Shown here in pieces: positions 63,519-64,000 of a stretch of DNA of 64,000 nt. The translations under genes and the position numbers were made by a program. Origin of the DNA: Sphingobium sp. TKS (GTDB lineage Bacteria; Pseudomonadota; Alphaproteobacteria; Sphingomonadales; Sphingomonadaceae); assembly GCF_001563265.1 (NCBI RefSeq), contig NZ_CP005083.1, forward strand, positions 3,289,001 to 3,353,000, read 5' to 3'. Each line of letters begins with the position of its first letter. Within the stretch, counting starts at the first letter, position 1. The notes under the pieces were generated by a model. The model was not told the origin of the DNA. It made no database searches and saw nothing but the letters and a program-made list of their open reading frames with translations.

Positions 63519-64000
63519 TTACTGGTTGCTCTGACGGTTCAGGAAACGCGGAATATCCGGAGTCGGCGCGCCATCATCGCTGGCCGCGGCGCCCTTGTCC
63601 GCGCCACGGGTAAGACCCGCCATCCGCTCGAACAGCGTCCCGCCGGTGGCGACACGCGGAGCCGCCTGCGGCGCGGGGGCCGGAGCCGGCTTGGCTTCGG
63701 CTTCCTCAGCGCCTAGCAGCAATTCGTCTTGCGAGGGGTCTTCATCCGAGAAGACGGCGGCCGGACGCGTCGGCGTGAAAGGCGCAGGCTTGGGCTGTTC
63801 CGCGACCGGCGGGGTCAGCGGCGCAGGGGCAGGCGCCGCAGGCACGTCCAGTTCCAGCGTTTCAGGTTCCGGCTCGGGCGCGGCGGCCGGCGCAGGGGCC
63901 GGAACCGGCTGCGGCGCGGACCTGGACGCGGCGGCAGTCGGCACAGCGACGGCCGGACGGCTGGCGAAGCTGAACGGCTGCGTCAACGGCGCGGCAGCGG
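63519..64000 (-). CDS. ftsZ: Cell division protein FtsZ, C-terminal part
   Basis: Partial: the frame enters from the right edge of the window, so the tubulin-like GTPase domain is outside. What is visible is the Pro/Ala/Glu-rich linker typical of alphaproteobacterial FtsZ, then GGTLFERMAGLTRGADKGAA and the C-terminal conserved peptide DIPRFLNRQSNQ, which binds FtsA and other partners. An internal TTG at 63986 is not the real start. Followed by the SPOR gene 125 bases downstream on the same strand. Confidence 0.9.
   Translation of the reverse strand, partial: AAAPLTQPFSFASRPAVAVPTAAASRSAPQPVPAPAPAAAPEPEPETLELDVPAAPAPAPLTPPVAEQPKPAPFTPTRPAAVFSDEDPSQDELLLGAEEAEAKPAPAPAPQAAPRVATGGTLFERMAGLTRGADKGAAASDDGAPTPDIPRFLNRQSNQ

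Noticed and set aside
1..64000. CRISPR array, rRNA genes, plasmid or chromosome origin
   Set aside because: No regularly spaced repeats, no rRNA-like sequence, and no DnaA-box or iteron cluster noticed on reading both strands.

Overview
The window reads as a chromosome segment of a sphingomonad alphaproteobacterium (Sphingobium/Sphingomonas type). Reasons: a soluble serine palmitoyltransferase next to an acyl carrier protein (sphingolipid start point), an alphaproteobacterial LexA box (GTTC-N7-GTTC) in front of an imuA-imuB-dnaE2 mutagenesis cassette, an NDUFS4-like complex I subunit, and an FtsZ tail ending in the conserved DIPRFLNRQ peptide. Most of it is densely packed housekeeping DNA with 4-bp ATGA overlaps between neighbours.

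Layout. 1-5059: worn mobile DNA ending at tRNA-Gln(TTG): a large serine recombinase running off the left edge, an IS66 element that has lost the end of tnpC, and a frameshifted tail of a tyrosine integrase. 5.2-14.5 kb: MarR regulator, small lipoprotein, DMT transporter, enoyl-CoA hydratase, BASS transporter joined to a phosphoribosyltransferase fragment, a translationally coupled Rieske oxygenase/FAD oxidoreductase pair, then pyrB with a dihydroorotase-like partner lacking its metal ligands. 14.5-17 kb: tRNA-Trp, secE, nusG, rplK, rplA. 17-26.6 kb: DEAD-box helicase, Kef-type antiporter, two small minus-strand ORFs, rplU-rpmA, GNAT, obgE, proB and an epimerase. 26.6-29.3 kb: an IS256-family element flanked by an 8-bp target duplication, with an IS110-family element of the IS1111 type sitting inside its right terminal inverted repeat. 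29.4-37.4 kb: dnaE2-imuB-imuA, cvpA, radA (all minus). 37.5-49.5 kb: EEP hydrolase, patatin-like protein, lipoprotein, pterin dehydratase, zincin, ccmAB, DMT permease, chorismate mutase, polyprenyl synthase, TSUP permease, hrpB, NDUFS4-like subunit. 49.5-54.7 kb: a PycTM-type membrane protein, ACP, serine palmitoyltransferase, hybrid histidine kinase, Tam41-like protein. 54.7-60.3 kb: glycine cleavage operon gcvT-gcvH-gcvPA-gcvPB with a DUF938 methyltransferase, behind a tandem glycine riboswitch. 60.3-64 kb: dGTPase-like HD protein, TPR/SPOR protein and the C-terminal part of ftsZ.

Most notable observation: the non-coding end of the IS1111-type element (27919-28151) carries a 12-nt copy of its right junction and, 15 nt further on, an inverted 11-nt copy of its left junction. 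They bracket a small hairpin, as expected for the guide segment of a bridge/seekRNA. The inferred guides spell the terminal repeat of the host IS256 element, so this element appears programmed to insert into the ends of another IS family. Other points of interest are an in-frame palindromic repeat inside hrpB, repeat families shared between intergenic regions, and the decayed island beside tRNA-Gln. Distances, palindromes and frames were read by eye; no database search was run.
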